A stretch of DNA of 64,000 nucleotides, taken from positions 1 to 64,000 of the forward strand of contig DAORVK010000009.1 of NCBI GenBank assembly GCA_035433705.1, in the 5' to 3' direction. The first letter of the stretch is position 1. Every line of letters begins with the position of its first letter. Origin of the DNA: CADEFQ01 sp035433705. Its GTDB lineage: Bacteria > Pseudomonadota > Gammaproteobacteria > Steroidobacterales > Steroidobacteraceae. The notes beneath the pieces are model-generated. The model made no database searches and was not told where the DNA came from. It saw only the letters and a list, made by a program, of their open reading frames with translations. The position numbers and the translations under genes are program-made. Positions 1 through 10,218 of this stretch are shown here, one piece after another.

Positions 1-1
1 G

Positions 2-118
2 AAGCAGCTGCAACAGACGCTCGGCAACTGCCAGTATCACGAGAAGATCGTCGCGACAGAAATCCTCGACAGGGACCCGCCGCGACTCGACGAAACGCAC
101 TCGATCGCGCTCACGTAG
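2..118 (+). CDS. C-terminal fragment of an unidentified protein
   Basis: An open frame enters from the left edge and ends at the TAG at 116-118, giving 38 residues that finish in ETHSIALT. It runs in the same direction as the hydratase operon and stops only 9 nt before the next start, so it is probably the preceding gene of that operon. The fragment is too short and featureless for me to assign a family. Support is the tight spacing and the uninterrupted frame only. Confidence 0.5.
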   Translation, partial: KQLQQTLGNCQYHEKIVATEILDRDPPRLDETHSIALT

Positions 119-127
119 GAGGTTGCG

Positions 128-586
128 ATGCCACTGCCGCCTGTAAGAGACACCTGGCACGAAGACGTGAAGGTGGGCGAAGAAATTCCGCCGATCAGCA
201 TCGGACCGCTGAGCCATACGCAGTTCCTGTTCATCGCCTCGTCGCACCATGACTGGTATCCGGGCCACCACGACGTGGAATATGCGCGCGCGCAAGGGTT
301 ACCGGACATTTTCATGAATGCGACGTGGCAGCACGGCCTGTTCCAGCGCTTGCTGTGCGCATGGGCCGGCCCCAATGCCATTCCACGGCGCATCAAGTAC
401 CGGATGGGGCGACCCGTGGTGCGCTACGACACCGTCAGGGCCCGAGGCGTGGTCACCGGCAAGAGAGTCGAGAACGGCGAACATCTGGCGGACCTCGACA
501 TCTGGCTCGACAAGCAGGACGCGGACAAGGTCGCCGTTGGCACCGCTACGGTCGTCCTGCCCTCGCGAGGAGTGCAACGTGGCTGA
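128..586 (+). CDS. MaoC-like hot-dog hydratase, catalytic-type subunit
   Basis: 152-residue single hot-dog protein of the MaoC/R-specific enoyl-CoA hydratase type. Such proteins hydrate 2-enoyl-CoA esters in the cytoplasm. The hydratase dyad D-x4-H is visible as Asp42 and His47 (DWYPGH). The C-terminus ends in the typical strand ending VVLPSR. An AGGAGG-like ribosome site lies just before the ATG. It overlaps the next gene, a second MaoC-like protein lacking the His, by 8 nt. This resembles the heteromeric ChsH1-ChsH2 hydratase of steroid side-chain degradation (established for mycobacteria), and the Ltp2-like and DUF35 genes downstream strengthen that reading. The exact acyl-CoA substrate is inferred. 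Its closest relative in this window by eye is the protein at 57355-57837. Confidence 0.85.
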   Translation: MPLPPVRDTWHEDVKVGEEIPPISIGPLSHTQFLFIASSHHDWYPGHHDVEYARAQGLPDIFMNATWQHGLFQRLLCAWAGPNAIPRRIKYRMGRPVVRYDTVRARGVVTGKRVENGEHLADLDIWLDKQDADKVAVGTATVVLPSRGVQRG

Positions 587-1154
587 GGTAGTTCTGGAGC
601 AGGATCCCGCCGGGTACGTCTACCGCATCGGCACGGAAGCGGAGGGCATGCAATGGATTGGGCGCGAGTCGGAGCCGGTGGAACAAGCCTATCCGGTCGA
701 CGTCGAGCATATCGAGCACTTCGCGGAAGGGATTCAGGACCCCAATCCGCTCTACTGGAGTGACGAGTTCGGTCGGCAGACGCGCTGGGGCGGGCGCATC
801 GCGCCATGGGGCGTGATCGTGCTGACCGGCGAGCATCGCGTGTGGCGGCCGGAGTGGATGGGCAAGCCGGCAGAGACGACTACCTTTTTCATGAGCGTCC
901 CGCTCCCGGGCAACCGCTTGCTCGCCACCGATTATGAAATCGAGTGCTTTGCGCCGCTGCGCCCGGGTGATCGCGTGTCCAAGAGCGAGCAGCTCGTCGC
1001 AATCGTGCCGAAGACCTTTCGGGTCGGCGTCGGCCATCAGGTCACTGTCAAAGCCTTCTTCCGCAACCAGAAGGGCGAGCTGTGCATCACTGACAGCCGG
1101 ACTGTGTTCCGGTACAAGTTTGGCACGGGCGCCGGTTACCAAGCGGCCGGCTGA
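579..1154 (+). CDS. MaoC-like hot-dog protein, non-catalytic partner subunit
   Basis: 191-residue protein of the MaoC N-terminal/FAS1-type dehydratase-like family. I chose the GTG at 579 because GCGAGGAG sits upstream at normal spacing and the homologous part begins there; the open frame further upstream only shadows the preceding gene. In the segment equivalent to the hydratase dyad it reads DPNPLY, so the catalytic His position is Tyr. This is what is expected of a partner subunit such as the MaoC part of ChsH2. It overlaps the catalytic-type subunit by 8 nt and precedes the Ltp2-like gene. Role inferred: half of a heteromeric enoyl-CoA hydratase acting on a bulky acyl-CoA. Confidence 0.8.
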   Translation: MAEVVLEQDPAGYVYRIGTEAEGMQWIGRESEPVEQAYPVDVEHIEHFAEGIQDPNPLYWSDEFGRQTRWGGRIAPWGVIVLTGEHRVWRPEWMGKPAETTTFFMSVPLPGNRLLATDYEIECFAPLRPGDRVSKSEQLVAIVPKTFRVGVGHQVTVKAFFRNQKGELCITDSRTVFRYKFGTGAGYQAAG

Positions 1155-1167
1155 AAGGAACTCTTCC

Positions 1168-2325
1168 ATGACCGAAGCGCTCAGGCGCAAGGCCGCCATC
1201 GTCGGCATCGGGGCCACCGCGTTCTCCGCCAATTCCGGCTGCAGCGAGCAGCGTCTGGCAGCGGAGGCGGTCCTCGCGGCTCTGGAGGACGCAGGCCTCG
1301 GCCCCGACGACGTCGACGGCATCGTCAATTCCGATTTCGATGCCACCAATCAGATCGACGTCATCAATACCGTGGGGCTGCGCAACATCGGGTCCTACGC
1401 CATGATTCCACATGGCGGCGGCTCGCCGTGCGGCACCGTGGCGCAGGCTGCCATGATGGTGGCCTCGGGCGCGTCGCGCTGCGTGGTCGCCTACCGTTCC
1501 CTCAACGAACGCTCCGGACATCGCTACGGCAGCTCGGAGGCGATCCCGACCTTCCCCTGGGTGTACGGCCTGCATGCGCCTTATGGCCTGATCGTGCCGG
1601 CGGAATGGACGGCCATGCACGCCCGCCGGCGCATGATCGAGTTCGGGGAAACCCGCGCGCAGTGGGCCGAGATTCCCGTGACCTTCCGTGCGCATGCCAA
1701 TCGCAATCCGCGCGCGATGATGCACAAGAAGCCACTCACGCGGCAGGACTACCTCGATGCGCCGATCCTCGCCGAGCCGCTGTGCCGTTACGACTATTGT
1801 CTCGAGACCGACGGGGCCGTGGCCTACGTCGTGACCTCGGCCGGGCGGGCCGGCTCACTGCGATCCGTGCCGGCTTACATCCACACGGCCGTACAGTCGG
1901 CCACCTATCCCATCTGGTATCAGACCAACTGGTATCGCGAATCGCTGACCACGGGCAGCGAGGTAGTGGCCCTGGGCGAGTCGCTGTGGAGAAAGAGCGG
2001 ACTCGGTCCCCAGAACATCGACGTGGCGCAGATCTACGATCACTTCGCCCCGCTTGTGCTCACCTCGCTCGAGGATCTCGGCTTTTGCAGCAAGGGCGAG
2101 GCGGGTGCCTTCGTCGGAGAGGGGCGCATCGGACTCGAGGGCGAGTTGCCGCTCAACACTGCGGGTGGGTTGCTCTCGGAAGGTTATATCCACGGCTGGA
2201 ACCTCATCGCGGAAGGCGTACGCCAGATCCGTGGAACGTCCACGTCACAGGTGAAGGACGTGGAGTTCTCGCTCGTCACGAGTTGCTGGGGCGCGCCCAC
2301 GAGCGCCGTCATCCTGTCGAGGTGA
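1168..2325 (+). CDS. Ltp2/SCP2-like thiolase-fold protein (probable side-chain aldolase)
   Basis: 385-residue thiolase-superfamily protein of the lipid-transfer (SCP2/Ltp) type, starting at the ATG at 1168 after GAAAGGAA. Where true thiolases have the nucleophile motif C-x-S-G this protein has S86-P-C-G89, so the Cys nucleophile is absent and thiolysis is unlikely. The C-terminal segment NTAGGLLSEGYIHG is typical of Ltp-type proteins. Ltp2 of actinobacteria is a retro-aldolase that removes the last steroid side-chain fragment and requires the DUF35 domain of ChsH2. Here a free-standing DUF35 protein starts 6 nt downstream and a MaoC pair lies upstream, the same functional set. The aldolase role is inferred from this context. 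Confidence 0.82.
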   Translation: MTEALRRKAAIVGIGATAFSANSGCSEQRLAAEAVLAALEDAGLGPDDVDGIVNSDFDATNQIDVINTVGLRNIGSYAMIPHGGGSPCGTVAQAAMMVASGASRCVVAYRSLNERSGHRYGSSEAIPTFPWVYGLHAPYGLIVPAEWTAMHARRRMIEFGETRAQWAEIPVTFRAHANRNPRAMMHKKPLTRQDYLDAPILAEPLCRYDYCLETDGAVAYVVTSAGRAGSLRSVPAYIHTAVQSATYPIWYQTNWYRESLTTGSEVVALGESLWRKSGLGPQNIDVAQIYDHFAPLVLTSLEDLGFCSKGEAGAFVGEGRIGLEGELPLNTAGGLLSEGYIHGWNLIAEGVRQIRGTSTSQVKDVEFSLVTSCWGAPTSAVILSR

Positions 2326-2331
2326 GATGAC

Positions 2332-2775
2332 ATGACAGAGCAGAAGCCTGAATTGCCGCGCCCGCTGCCGCAGATCGATCGGGACCACGAGGACTGGTGG
2401 GCGGGCCTGCGCCGCCACGAGCTGCTTGTGCAGGAGTGTCCGCGGTGCGCGAAGCGCGTCTTTCCGCCGCAGTCCCTGTGCCCGCACTGCCACTCGCCCG
2501 AGCGCGGCTGGCACAAGCTCTCGATGCGCGGCAAGGTCTACAGCTGGGTTACCGTGCGCAGGGCGTCGCATCCCTGGTTCGCGGACAAGGTTCCCTACTG
2601 CGTGGTGCTGGTCGAGATGGAGGAGGGGTTTCGGTTTGTGGGCGGCATCGATTGTCCGCCCGAGGCCCTGCGTGAGGGACTACCCGTCGAGGTCGGCTTC
2701 GAGGATGTGAACTCCGAGGTGACCCTGTTGCGCTTTCGCGTCGCTCAGAACTCCAGCGTGAAATCCGCGCCGTAG
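2332..2775 (+). CDS. Zn-ribbon/OB-fold DUF35 partner protein
   Basis: 147-residue DUF35-type protein: an N-terminal rubredoxin-like zinc ribbon followed by an OB fold. Metal ligands Cys36, Cys39, Cys50 and Cys53 form two CxxC knuckles. Proteins of this family bind thiolase-like partners and CoA esters. In mycobacteria the equivalent domain is fused to ChsH2 and activates Ltp2; here it is a separate gene 6 nt after the Ltp2-like gene. Its 3' end overlaps the convergent TonB receptor gene by 31 bp. Assignment to the family is strong; partnership with the preceding gene is inferred from position. Confidence 0.85.
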   Translation: MTEQKPELPRPLPQIDRDHEDWWAGLRRHELLVQECPRCAKRVFPPQSLCPHCHSPERGWHKLSMRGKVYSWVTVRRASHPWFADKVPYCVVLVEMEEGFRFVGGIDCPPEALREGLPVEVGFEDVNSEVTLLRFRVAQNSSVKSAP

Positions 2776-4880
2776 CTGCGCGGCTCGCCGAACATGGCTG
2801 TGGGCACCACATATATGAAGTGGAAGGTGTAGTAGTCCTCGTCGGTGAGATTGCGACCCCAGAGCGAGAAGCGCAGCTTGCTGTTTGCAACCGGGATTTC
2901 GGCGAGGCTCACGCGTGCGTCAAGGAGGCCATAGCTGCCGATGACGGCGCCGATTGTGGTCGAGGCGTCCATCTTGCTCTGATAACCGTAGGTGACCGAA
3001 GCCTTGGGCTGTCCGAATCCTGTCTGCGGCCAGTCGTATTCGACGGTGGCCGAGGCCTTGTGCGGCGGGGCCTGATCGTAGTTGTAGAGATGCTTCAGGT
3101 CCTGGCCCAGGCTGTTGGTGATGCGGTCGAATTTCGCGTCGAGCCAGGCGTAGGCGAGTGACAGACTCAGCGCTGGTATGGGCCTGGCGGCCACGTCGAG
3201 TTCGAGCCCGTTGATCGTCGCCTTGCCGGCATTGAACATGTCCGTGACACTGAGATTGTTCGGATCCGGGACCGAGACCTGCATGTCCTTGCGCTCGGTC
3301 GTGAACAGGGCCGCATTGACCCGCAACCGGTTGTCCAGCCAGGTGGACTTGAGACCGAGCTCGTAGCTGTCGGCGTATTCCGGGCCAAAGCCCTGGGAGA
3401 AGCGTGCCAGCGAGCTTGCGGTCAGATTGAAGCCACCCGTCTGGTAGCCAGTAGCCACTTTCGCGTAGACGTTCACGTCGTCGGTGATGTCGAACGCGAT
3501 GACGCCGCTCGGACTGAAATCGCTGTAGGTGCGGTCCGCTCTGCCAAAGGGCGCCGGCACTACCGCGCCGCTCGGCAGTGTAGTCACGTCCTGCTTGGTA
3601 GCCTTGCGCTCGTCGCGCGACCAGCGCGCTCCGGCAGTCAGGTGCAGTCGCCCGGAGAGCGCTGCGGGCGTGTAGGTCGCCTGCCCGAACACTGCGTAGG
3701 CGACGTTGTCGGCGCTCACGTCGCGATCGATTCGCATGCGGTTGAGCGGCAGGACATTGGCGTCTTGGCTGCTGGCGCTTTCGTCGAAGTAGTAGAGCCC
3801 GCCGATGTACTGCAGGCGCGAGTCGAGGGTCGTGCCGATGAGCTGGAACTCCTGCGTCAGCTGCTCCTGGCTCATGTCGACGAGATTGATGAGGAACGGC
3901 GGTGGCGCGAGAACCCCGGGGTGGTAGGGCATATTGGTGGTGTTGTCGAGTTCCCGGTAGCCGGTGATCGACTTGAGCGTGAGTGCGTCGTTCAGCTCGA
4001 GGGTGGCCGTGAGGTTGTGGCCCTGACCCCTGATGTCGTTGGGGATGAGGTTCGTGACCGTCGGGGAACTCGCGCGTGGTGTGCGCGCTTCTGCAGGATA
4101 GAGCGGTACGGCTCCCATCCAGACCGGGGTGTCCTCCAGATCGGAGCGATCGAATGTGTAGCGCAGATCGAAGCGCTCGCTCGGCTGCCACAGCAGTGCC
4201 GCCCGCCAGGCCCGGCGATCGTGGTCGCCGAAGCGGCTGACGCCGGAGCCGGCGTTGCGAATGAATCCGTCCTCGCGCAGCCGCATGAACGAAAGCTCCG
4301 CGGCGAACTCGTCGCCCAACGGAATATTGACGCGCGTGCGCGCATGGATCCGGTTGCGATTGCCGGTGGTCAGATCCTGCCGGAAGCCGAACTCGCCGAG
4401 TTGTGGCGCTTTGGAGATGAAATTGATTGCACCACCGGTCGTATTGCGCCCGTAGAGCGTGCCCTGCGGTCCGCGCAGCACCTCGATGCGTTCGAGTTCC
4501 GCCACTTCGGCTGCGAGCCCCTGGAAGCGGGCCATGTAGACACCGTCGACGTAAATCGCAACTTTCGGGTCATAGGTGATCTGGTCGTTGGCCTGACCGA
4601 TGCCGCGCATAGTCACGCGCACGGTCGCGCCACTGTTCGGATGCGGAGTCATGGTCAGTCCCGGCACGTCGGCGTGCAGATCGGTCAGTCCGTCGATACC
4701 GCGATTCTCGAGTGCGGCGCTGGAGAGGGCGATGATTGAGATCGGTGCGTCCTGGATCGACTCCTCGCGCTTCTGAGCCGTGACGATAACCTCCTCGAGG
4801 GTTCCGACCGCCTGTTGTGCCTGTGCTCCGGCGGGCATTGCGAGCGCCACCGTGATCACCGCGAGAGTGAACCTTGTCAT
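2745..4880 (-). CDS. TonB-dependent outer-membrane receptor
   Basis: 711-residue receptor, start at 4880 chosen because GGGGAGAA precedes it and a signal peptide follows at once (MTRFTLAVITVALAMPAGAQA). After cleavage comes a TonB-box-like EEVIVTAQKRE, then the plug with the family motif EVLRGPQGTLYGRN, then a long beta-barrel ending in a terminal Phe (TLEF). Such receptors import bulky or scarce compounds across the outer membrane using TonB energy. It is divergent from the acyl-CoA ligase operon, and the 145-bp gap between them carries a copy of the regulon palindrome, so uptake of the growth substrate is the likely role. The ligand is not known. Confidence 0.93.
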   Translation of the reverse strand: MTRFTLAVITVALAMPAGAQAQQAVGTLEEVIVTAQKREESIQDAPISIIALSSAALENRGIDGLTDLHADVPGLTMTPHPNSGATVRVTMRGIGQANDQITYDPKVAIYVDGVYMARFQGLAAEVAELERIEVLRGPQGTLYGRNTTGGAINFISKAPQLGEFGFRQDLTTGNRNRIHARTRVNIPLGDEFAAELSFMRLREDGFIRNAGSGVSRFGDHDRRAWRAALLWQPSERFDLRYTFDRSDLEDTPVWMGAVPLYPAEARTPRASSPTVTNLIPNDIRGQGHNLTATLELNDALTLKSITGYRELDNTTNMPYHPGVLAPPPFLINLVDMSQEQLTQEFQLIGTTLDSRLQYIGGLYYFDESASSQDANVLPLNRMRIDRDVSADNVAYAVFGQATYTPAALSGRLHLTAGARWSRDERKATKQDVTTLPSGAVVPAPFGRADRTYSDFSPSGVIAFDITDDVNVYAKVATGYQTGGFNLTASSLARFSQGFGPEYADSYELGLKSTWLDNRLRVNAALFTTERKDMQVSVPDPNNLSVTDMFNAGKATINGLELDVAARPIPALSLSLAYAWLDAKFDRITNSLGQDLKHLYNYDQAPPHKASATVEYDWPQTGFGQPKASVTYGYQSKMDASTTIGAVIGSYGLLDARVSLAEIPVANSKLRFSLWGRNLTDEDYYTFHFIYVVPTAMFGEPRSYGADFTLEF

Positions 4881-4940
4881 GACGTATTCTCCCCAGGATG
4901 CACGAATGCATCGGAATCTAGGAAGCGGTGCCGGGCGCAA

Positions 4941-4958
4941 CATCGTCCGACCGGACTA
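4941..4958. promoter_or_regulatory. Regulon palindrome, copy 1
   Basis: Read on the minus strand the site is TAGTCCGGTCGGACGATG, with the perfect core GTCCG-NN-CGGAC at 4945-4956. It lies between divergent genes, 61 bp from the TonB receptor start and 68 bp from the acyl-CoA ligase start. It matches the copies at 25422, 31041, 38025 and 50534, all intergenic. An 18-20 bp dyad of this form is typical of a dimeric repressor such as TetR or MarR families; the regulator is not identified. Confidence 0.75.
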
Positions 4959-5025
4959 CGACCCCGGCGCCCGCGCGGGGATACTGTTGCGCAGATCGCC
5001 ATCCGCGGTCGGCCATCGGACGAGC

Positions 5026-6540
5026 ATGAGTCGCGCAGAGCGGGAACCTGAAGCCTTCTTTCGCCGCATTGAAACCATCTGGGCTCTGGATCCCGGTGCG
5101 AGGGCCATCGAGTCTGCAGATGCTGCGTTCAGCTGGGGTGAGCTGCATGCGGCTGTGTCAGCCATCGATGCGGCGCTCAGCGAGGCTGGCGTGGAGCGAG
5201 CCGCCGCCGTCGGCGTGCTGCTGCGAAACCGGCCTGGAATGCTCGCTGCGCTTCTGGCGCTGCTGCTGTCGGGCCGCTGCATCGTCAGCCTCAGTCCCTT
5301 TCAGCCCGACGAGGAGCTGCAGAGGGAACTGCGCGATCTCGATCTCGATGCGCTGATTGGCGAATCACAGGATTGGAATGCAGGCACGATGCAGGCAGCT
5401 CTGCAGGCGGGCATCGCCGGCCTGTGTCTGCCCGATGGCGCGCTCGGCCCAGTCCGGCACGTGTGCTGTCCTCGCCGATCCGCGGGCAGGCGGAGGCAGG
5501 AACTCGCCGGCATCGCACTCGAGATTCTCACCAGCGGCACTACCGGCAAGCCCAAGCGCATCCGCATCGCAAGCGCGACGATGGCGGACGCGATAATTGA
5601 CGGGACGAGGGGCAACGGCGAACCCGGAGCGCCTGTGCTCAAGGCGACCCCCGCCGTGATGTTTGCGCCGCTCATGCATGTCAGTGGCATGTTTGGCGCG
5701 CTGCTGTCGATCTGCGAGGGCCGCCCACTCGTGCTGCTCGAGAAATTCTCGGTAGAGCAATGGGTAGGTGCCATCAAGCGTCACCGTGTGCGCTTCTCGA
5801 GTCTGCCGCCGACCCCGATGCGCATGGTGCTCGAGGCCAGCGTGCCGCGCGAGGACCTCGCGAGCCTGATTGCCGTGCGGGCAGGTACCGCGCCGCTGCC
5901 GCCGGAGACCCAGCGCCGCTTCGAGACGATCTACGGCATTCCGGTGCTGGTCCAATACGGCGCGACGGAATGGATGGGCGGTCTTGCCGGCTGGACGATG
6001 GAGGATCACCGCAAGCACATCGCCACCAAGCTCGGCAGCGTCGGCCGTGCGCGAGGCGATGTGCTGCTGCGCGTGGTGGACGTCGACAGCGGTGATGAGC
6101 TGCCGCCGGGCCAGGTCGGTGTACTCGAAGTGCTGCCGCGGCAGCGCTTGGGTGCTGACGTACCGTGGACCCGCACGAGCGATCTGGCCTCGCTCGATAC
6201 TGACGGTTTTCTCTACATCCACGGCCGCGTCGATGACACCATCATCCGCGGCGGTTTCAAGGTCGACACCGCCGCTGTCGCAGCCGTGCTGATGCAGCAT
6301 CCTGCGGTGAAGGAAGCTGCCGTGGTGGGTCTGCCCGACGAACGGCTTGGACAGATTCCCGTTGCGGCTGTCGAACTGCGCGAGGGTGTGCCCGCCCCAG
6401 GCGAGGACGAGTTGCGCGCTCATGCGCAGCGGCACCTCAGCCCTTACCAGGTCCCCGCCCGATTCAAGCTGGTTGCGGAACTGCCGCGAACGGTCTCGAT
6501 GAAAGTCAGCCGCCCGGGCGTGCTGTCGCTGTTCACCTGA
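5026..6540 (+). CDS. Class I adenylate-forming acyl-CoA ligase
   Basis: 504-residue AMP-binding enzyme that activates a carboxylic acid to its CoA thioester via an acyl-adenylate. Visible motifs in order: P-loop-like LTSGTTGKPK, the A5 motif QYGATEW, the hinge region RTSDLASLDTDGFLYIHGR, and a C-terminal Lys in RTVSMKVSRP at the position of the catalytic lysine. The ATG at 5026 is preferred because upstream codons lie in the divergent promoter region that carries the regulon palindrome. It leads an operon with a crotonase (8-nt gap), a CocE-like hydrolase and a DUF2889 protein. At 504 residues it is a normal size. The acid substrate is unknown; a steroid side-chain or ring acid is plausible from context. 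Confidence 0.88.
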   Translation: MSRAEREPEAFFRRIETIWALDPGARAIESADAAFSWGELHAAVSAIDAALSEAGVERAAAVGVLLRNRPGMLAALLALLLSGRCIVSLSPFQPDEELQRELRDLDLDALIGESQDWNAGTMQAALQAGIAGLCLPDGALGPVRHVCCPRRSAGRRRQELAGIALEILTSGTTGKPKRIRIASATMADAIIDGTRGNGEPGAPVLKATPAVMFAPLMHVSGMFGALLSICEGRPLVLLEKFSVEQWVGAIKRHRVRFSSLPPTPMRMVLEASVPREDLASLIAVRAGTAPLPPETQRRFETIYGIPVLVQYGATEWMGGLAGWTMEDHRKHIATKLGSVGRARGDVLLRVVDVDSGDELPPGQVGVLEVLPRQRLGADVPWTRTSDLASLDTDGFLYIHGRVDDTIIRGGFKVDTAAVAAVLMQHPAVKEAAVVGLPDERLGQIPVAAVELREGVPAPGEDELRAHAQRHLSPYQVPARFKLVAELPRTVSMKVSRPGVLSLFT

Positions 6541-6548
6541 GGAATGCC

Positions 6549-7343
6549 ATGGATATCTCGTCTTACCCTGGACTCAGCCTGACGCGCGCCGGGCGCATTC
6601 TCACGGTGATGCTCAATCGCCCCGAGCATCTGAACGCCGCCGACGAAGCGATGCATTCCTCGATCGCACGCGTCTTCAGCGACTGCGCCGATGATCGCGA
6701 AACCGACGTGGTCATCCTGACCGGGGCCGGCAAGGTTTTCTCGGCGGGCGGTGACTACAATTCGATGCAGCTTTCGATCGACAACCCGGTGCGCTTTGAT
6801 CGGCTGGCCGTCGAAGCCAAGCGGATCGTCTTCTCGATGCTCGACTGTCCGAAGCCGATCATCGCCAAGGTCAACGGGCATGCCGTCGGCTTTGGCGCCA
6901 CGCTCGCGCTCTTCAGCGACATCGTGTTCGCGGCGAACCACGCGAAGATCGGTGATCCGCATGTGCTTGTCGGGTACGCTGCCGGTGACGGCGGTGCTGC
7001 AATCTGGCCGCAGTTGATCGGCTTTGCGAAGGCCAAGGAATTCCTGTTTACGGGCAGGCTCCTGACTGCGGTGGAGGCGGAGAAAATCGGGCTGATCAAC
7101 TACGCGCTGCCGGCCGGTGAGCTCGATGACGCAGTCCTTGGGTTCGCCGAGCGCCTGGCTGCGGGCGCCGCGAAGGCCATTCAATGGACCAAGCTCTCCG
7201 TCAATGTTGGCCTGAAGGCAATCGTGCATCCGGTGATGGAGGCTTCGATGGCCTACGAGTCGCTCTCGGTGCGCACCGAGGACCATCGGGAGGCGGTCGC
7301 GGCGCTGCGGGAGAAGCGCTCGCCGGTATTCCGCGGACGCTGA
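6549..7343 (+). CDS. Enoyl-CoA hydratase/isomerase (crotonase) family protein
   Basis: 264-residue crotonase. The oxyanion-hole segments are visible as KVFSAGGDYN and VNGHAVGFGATLA, and the second catalytic region reads AGDGGAAIWP, a form common in EchA-type proteins of lipid catabolism. The canonical first Glu of the GGGCEL motif is replaced (GFGATL), so either the Asp in AGDGG acts or the reaction is not simple hydration. It follows the ligase gene by 8 nt, suggesting it acts on the CoA ester made by that ligase. Hydratase, isomerase or ring hydrolase cannot be separated from sequence. Confidence 0.85.
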   Translation: MDISSYPGLSLTRAGRILTVMLNRPEHLNAADEAMHSSIARVFSDCADDRETDVVILTGAGKVFSAGGDYNSMQLSIDNPVRFDRLAVEAKRIVFSMLDCPKPIIAKVNGHAVGFGATLALFSDIVFAANHAKIGDPHVLVGYAAGDGGAAIWPQLIGFAKAKEFLFTGRLLTAVEAEKIGLINYALPAGELDDAVLGFAERLAAGAAKAIQWTKLSVNVGLKAIVHPVMEASMAYESLSVRTEDHREAVAALREKRSPVFRGR

Positions 7344-7374
7344 GATCGCACAACCGTCTTCACCTGGAGAACCC

Positions 7375-9120
<1,746 letters not shown>

Positions 9121-9131
9121 GCACTGCGGGC

Positions 9132-10205
9132 ATGTCCGCCGAACCCATTTGCCTCGACCCCTTTGAGGCCGGCGGCTGTCCCGTCCACTGCCGCACACTC
9201 ATCGTCGAGGTGCTCGAGGACGAGCACCGCCGCGTGCGCGCGCTGGCGACGATCCTCGATCTGCGAAAGCAGGGCTGGGTTCCGACGGGAGGCGAGCTGC
9301 AGGCGGCGGGTCTCATCCATCACATGTCCCTCGACGTGCTCGTGGATATGGAGAGTGGCCGTATCGAGCGCTTCGACCCAAGCCAGCAGGTGGTGGCCTT
9401 CGAGCCGGGCAAGCGCACCGCGGGCGAGAGTTGTCGCGATCCGATCCACCTGCTGCGCGGCATGGTTGGCGAGTCGCTCGCCGCGGGCAATGCGCGACGG
9501 CTGCGCGAGATCTTCGGGGGGCCTCTCGGATGCAGTCATCTGCTCACGCTCGCGCAGCTCGTGGTGTCTTTCCTTCCAGAGGCGATCGCCCGCGAGGCGC
9601 GGAGCGCGCGCGCGCGGGAGCGCGGCCGCGAGACGGGCGAGCGCATCGCCAAGCGCAGCCTCGTCATCGACGCCTTCGAGCGCCGTGACGGCAACCAGGA
9701 GATCGCGATCCAGCTGACGGACGTGCACACCCTGCCGTTTTCTGCCATGGTCGGGGTGCTCGATCGATTCGGCGTGCAGCACGAAGTGCGTGCGATCATC
9801 CGGGTCGATGCCGCCACGACGACGATCAGCGCCTTCGACGTAGCCGAGCGCACGCGGGGACGGGCAGAGCTCGGTACTGCGGTGTGGCAGAGTCGGCGCG
9901 AGGAACTCGGCTGGCTCGACGACCGCCCCGTGATGCATGGGCTCGCGCCCGAGCTCCTGCGGCGCTACGGTGCCAACTCCGCGCACGAGCCGCTGCTTGC
10001 CGCGCTGATCAACTTTGCTCCAGGTTTCGTGCAGAGCCTGGCCACGCGCGTCACGCGCATGATGGAGCAGGGCGCGCGCGAAGGCGGTGGCCGCGGCACG
10101 ATGGATCTGTCGGGCATCGGCGGACTTCCGGATTCCTGCTACATGTGGCGCACCGGCGGATGCCTGACGAAGCGGCGCCAGGCACGCAAGCTGGAAGGCG
10201 ACTGA
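9132..10205 (+). CDS. DUF2889-like protein with two repeats
   Basis: 357-residue cytoplasmic protein of unknown function resembling DUF2889. The ATG at 9132 lies 11 nt after the preceding stop. The first half (about residues 17-160) shows the family pattern: an EVLEDEHRRVRA-type strand, HHMSLDVLVDMESGRI, an invariant-looking Cys, and GGPLGCSHLLTLAQ. The second half (about 180-330) appears to repeat it in degenerate form (VIDAFERRDG, then VRAIIRVDAATTTISAF, then APELLRRYG). The C-terminus is short, basic and Cys-containing. It is the last gene of the ligase/crotonase/hydrolase operon. DUF2889 genes are often seen beside steroid-type degradation genes, but no activity is established. Confidence 0.7.
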   Translation: MSAEPICLDPFEAGGCPVHCRTLIVEVLEDEHRRVRALATILDLRKQGWVPTGGELQAAGLIHHMSLDVLVDMESGRIERFDPSQQVVAFEPGKRTAGESCRDPIHLLRGMVGESLAAGNARRLREIFGGPLGCSHLLTLAQLVVSFLPEAIAREARSARARERGRETGERIAKRSLVIDAFERRDGNQEIAIQLTDVHTLPFSAMVGVLDRFGVQHEVRAIIRVDAATTTISAFDVAERTRGRAELGTAVWQSRREELGWLDDRPVMHGLAPELLRRYGANSAHEPLLAALINFAPGFVQSLATRVTRMMEQGAREGGGRGTMDLSGIGGLPDSCYMWRTGGCLTKRRQARKLEGD

Positions 10206-10218
10206 CGGCGCGCCAGCG

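Noticed and set aside
1168..2325. Acetyl-CoA acetyltransferase (true thiolase)
   Set aside because: The nucleophilic Cys position is Ser (S-P-C-G instead of C-x-S-G) and a DUF35 partner follows, so an Ltp2-type aldolase is favoured.
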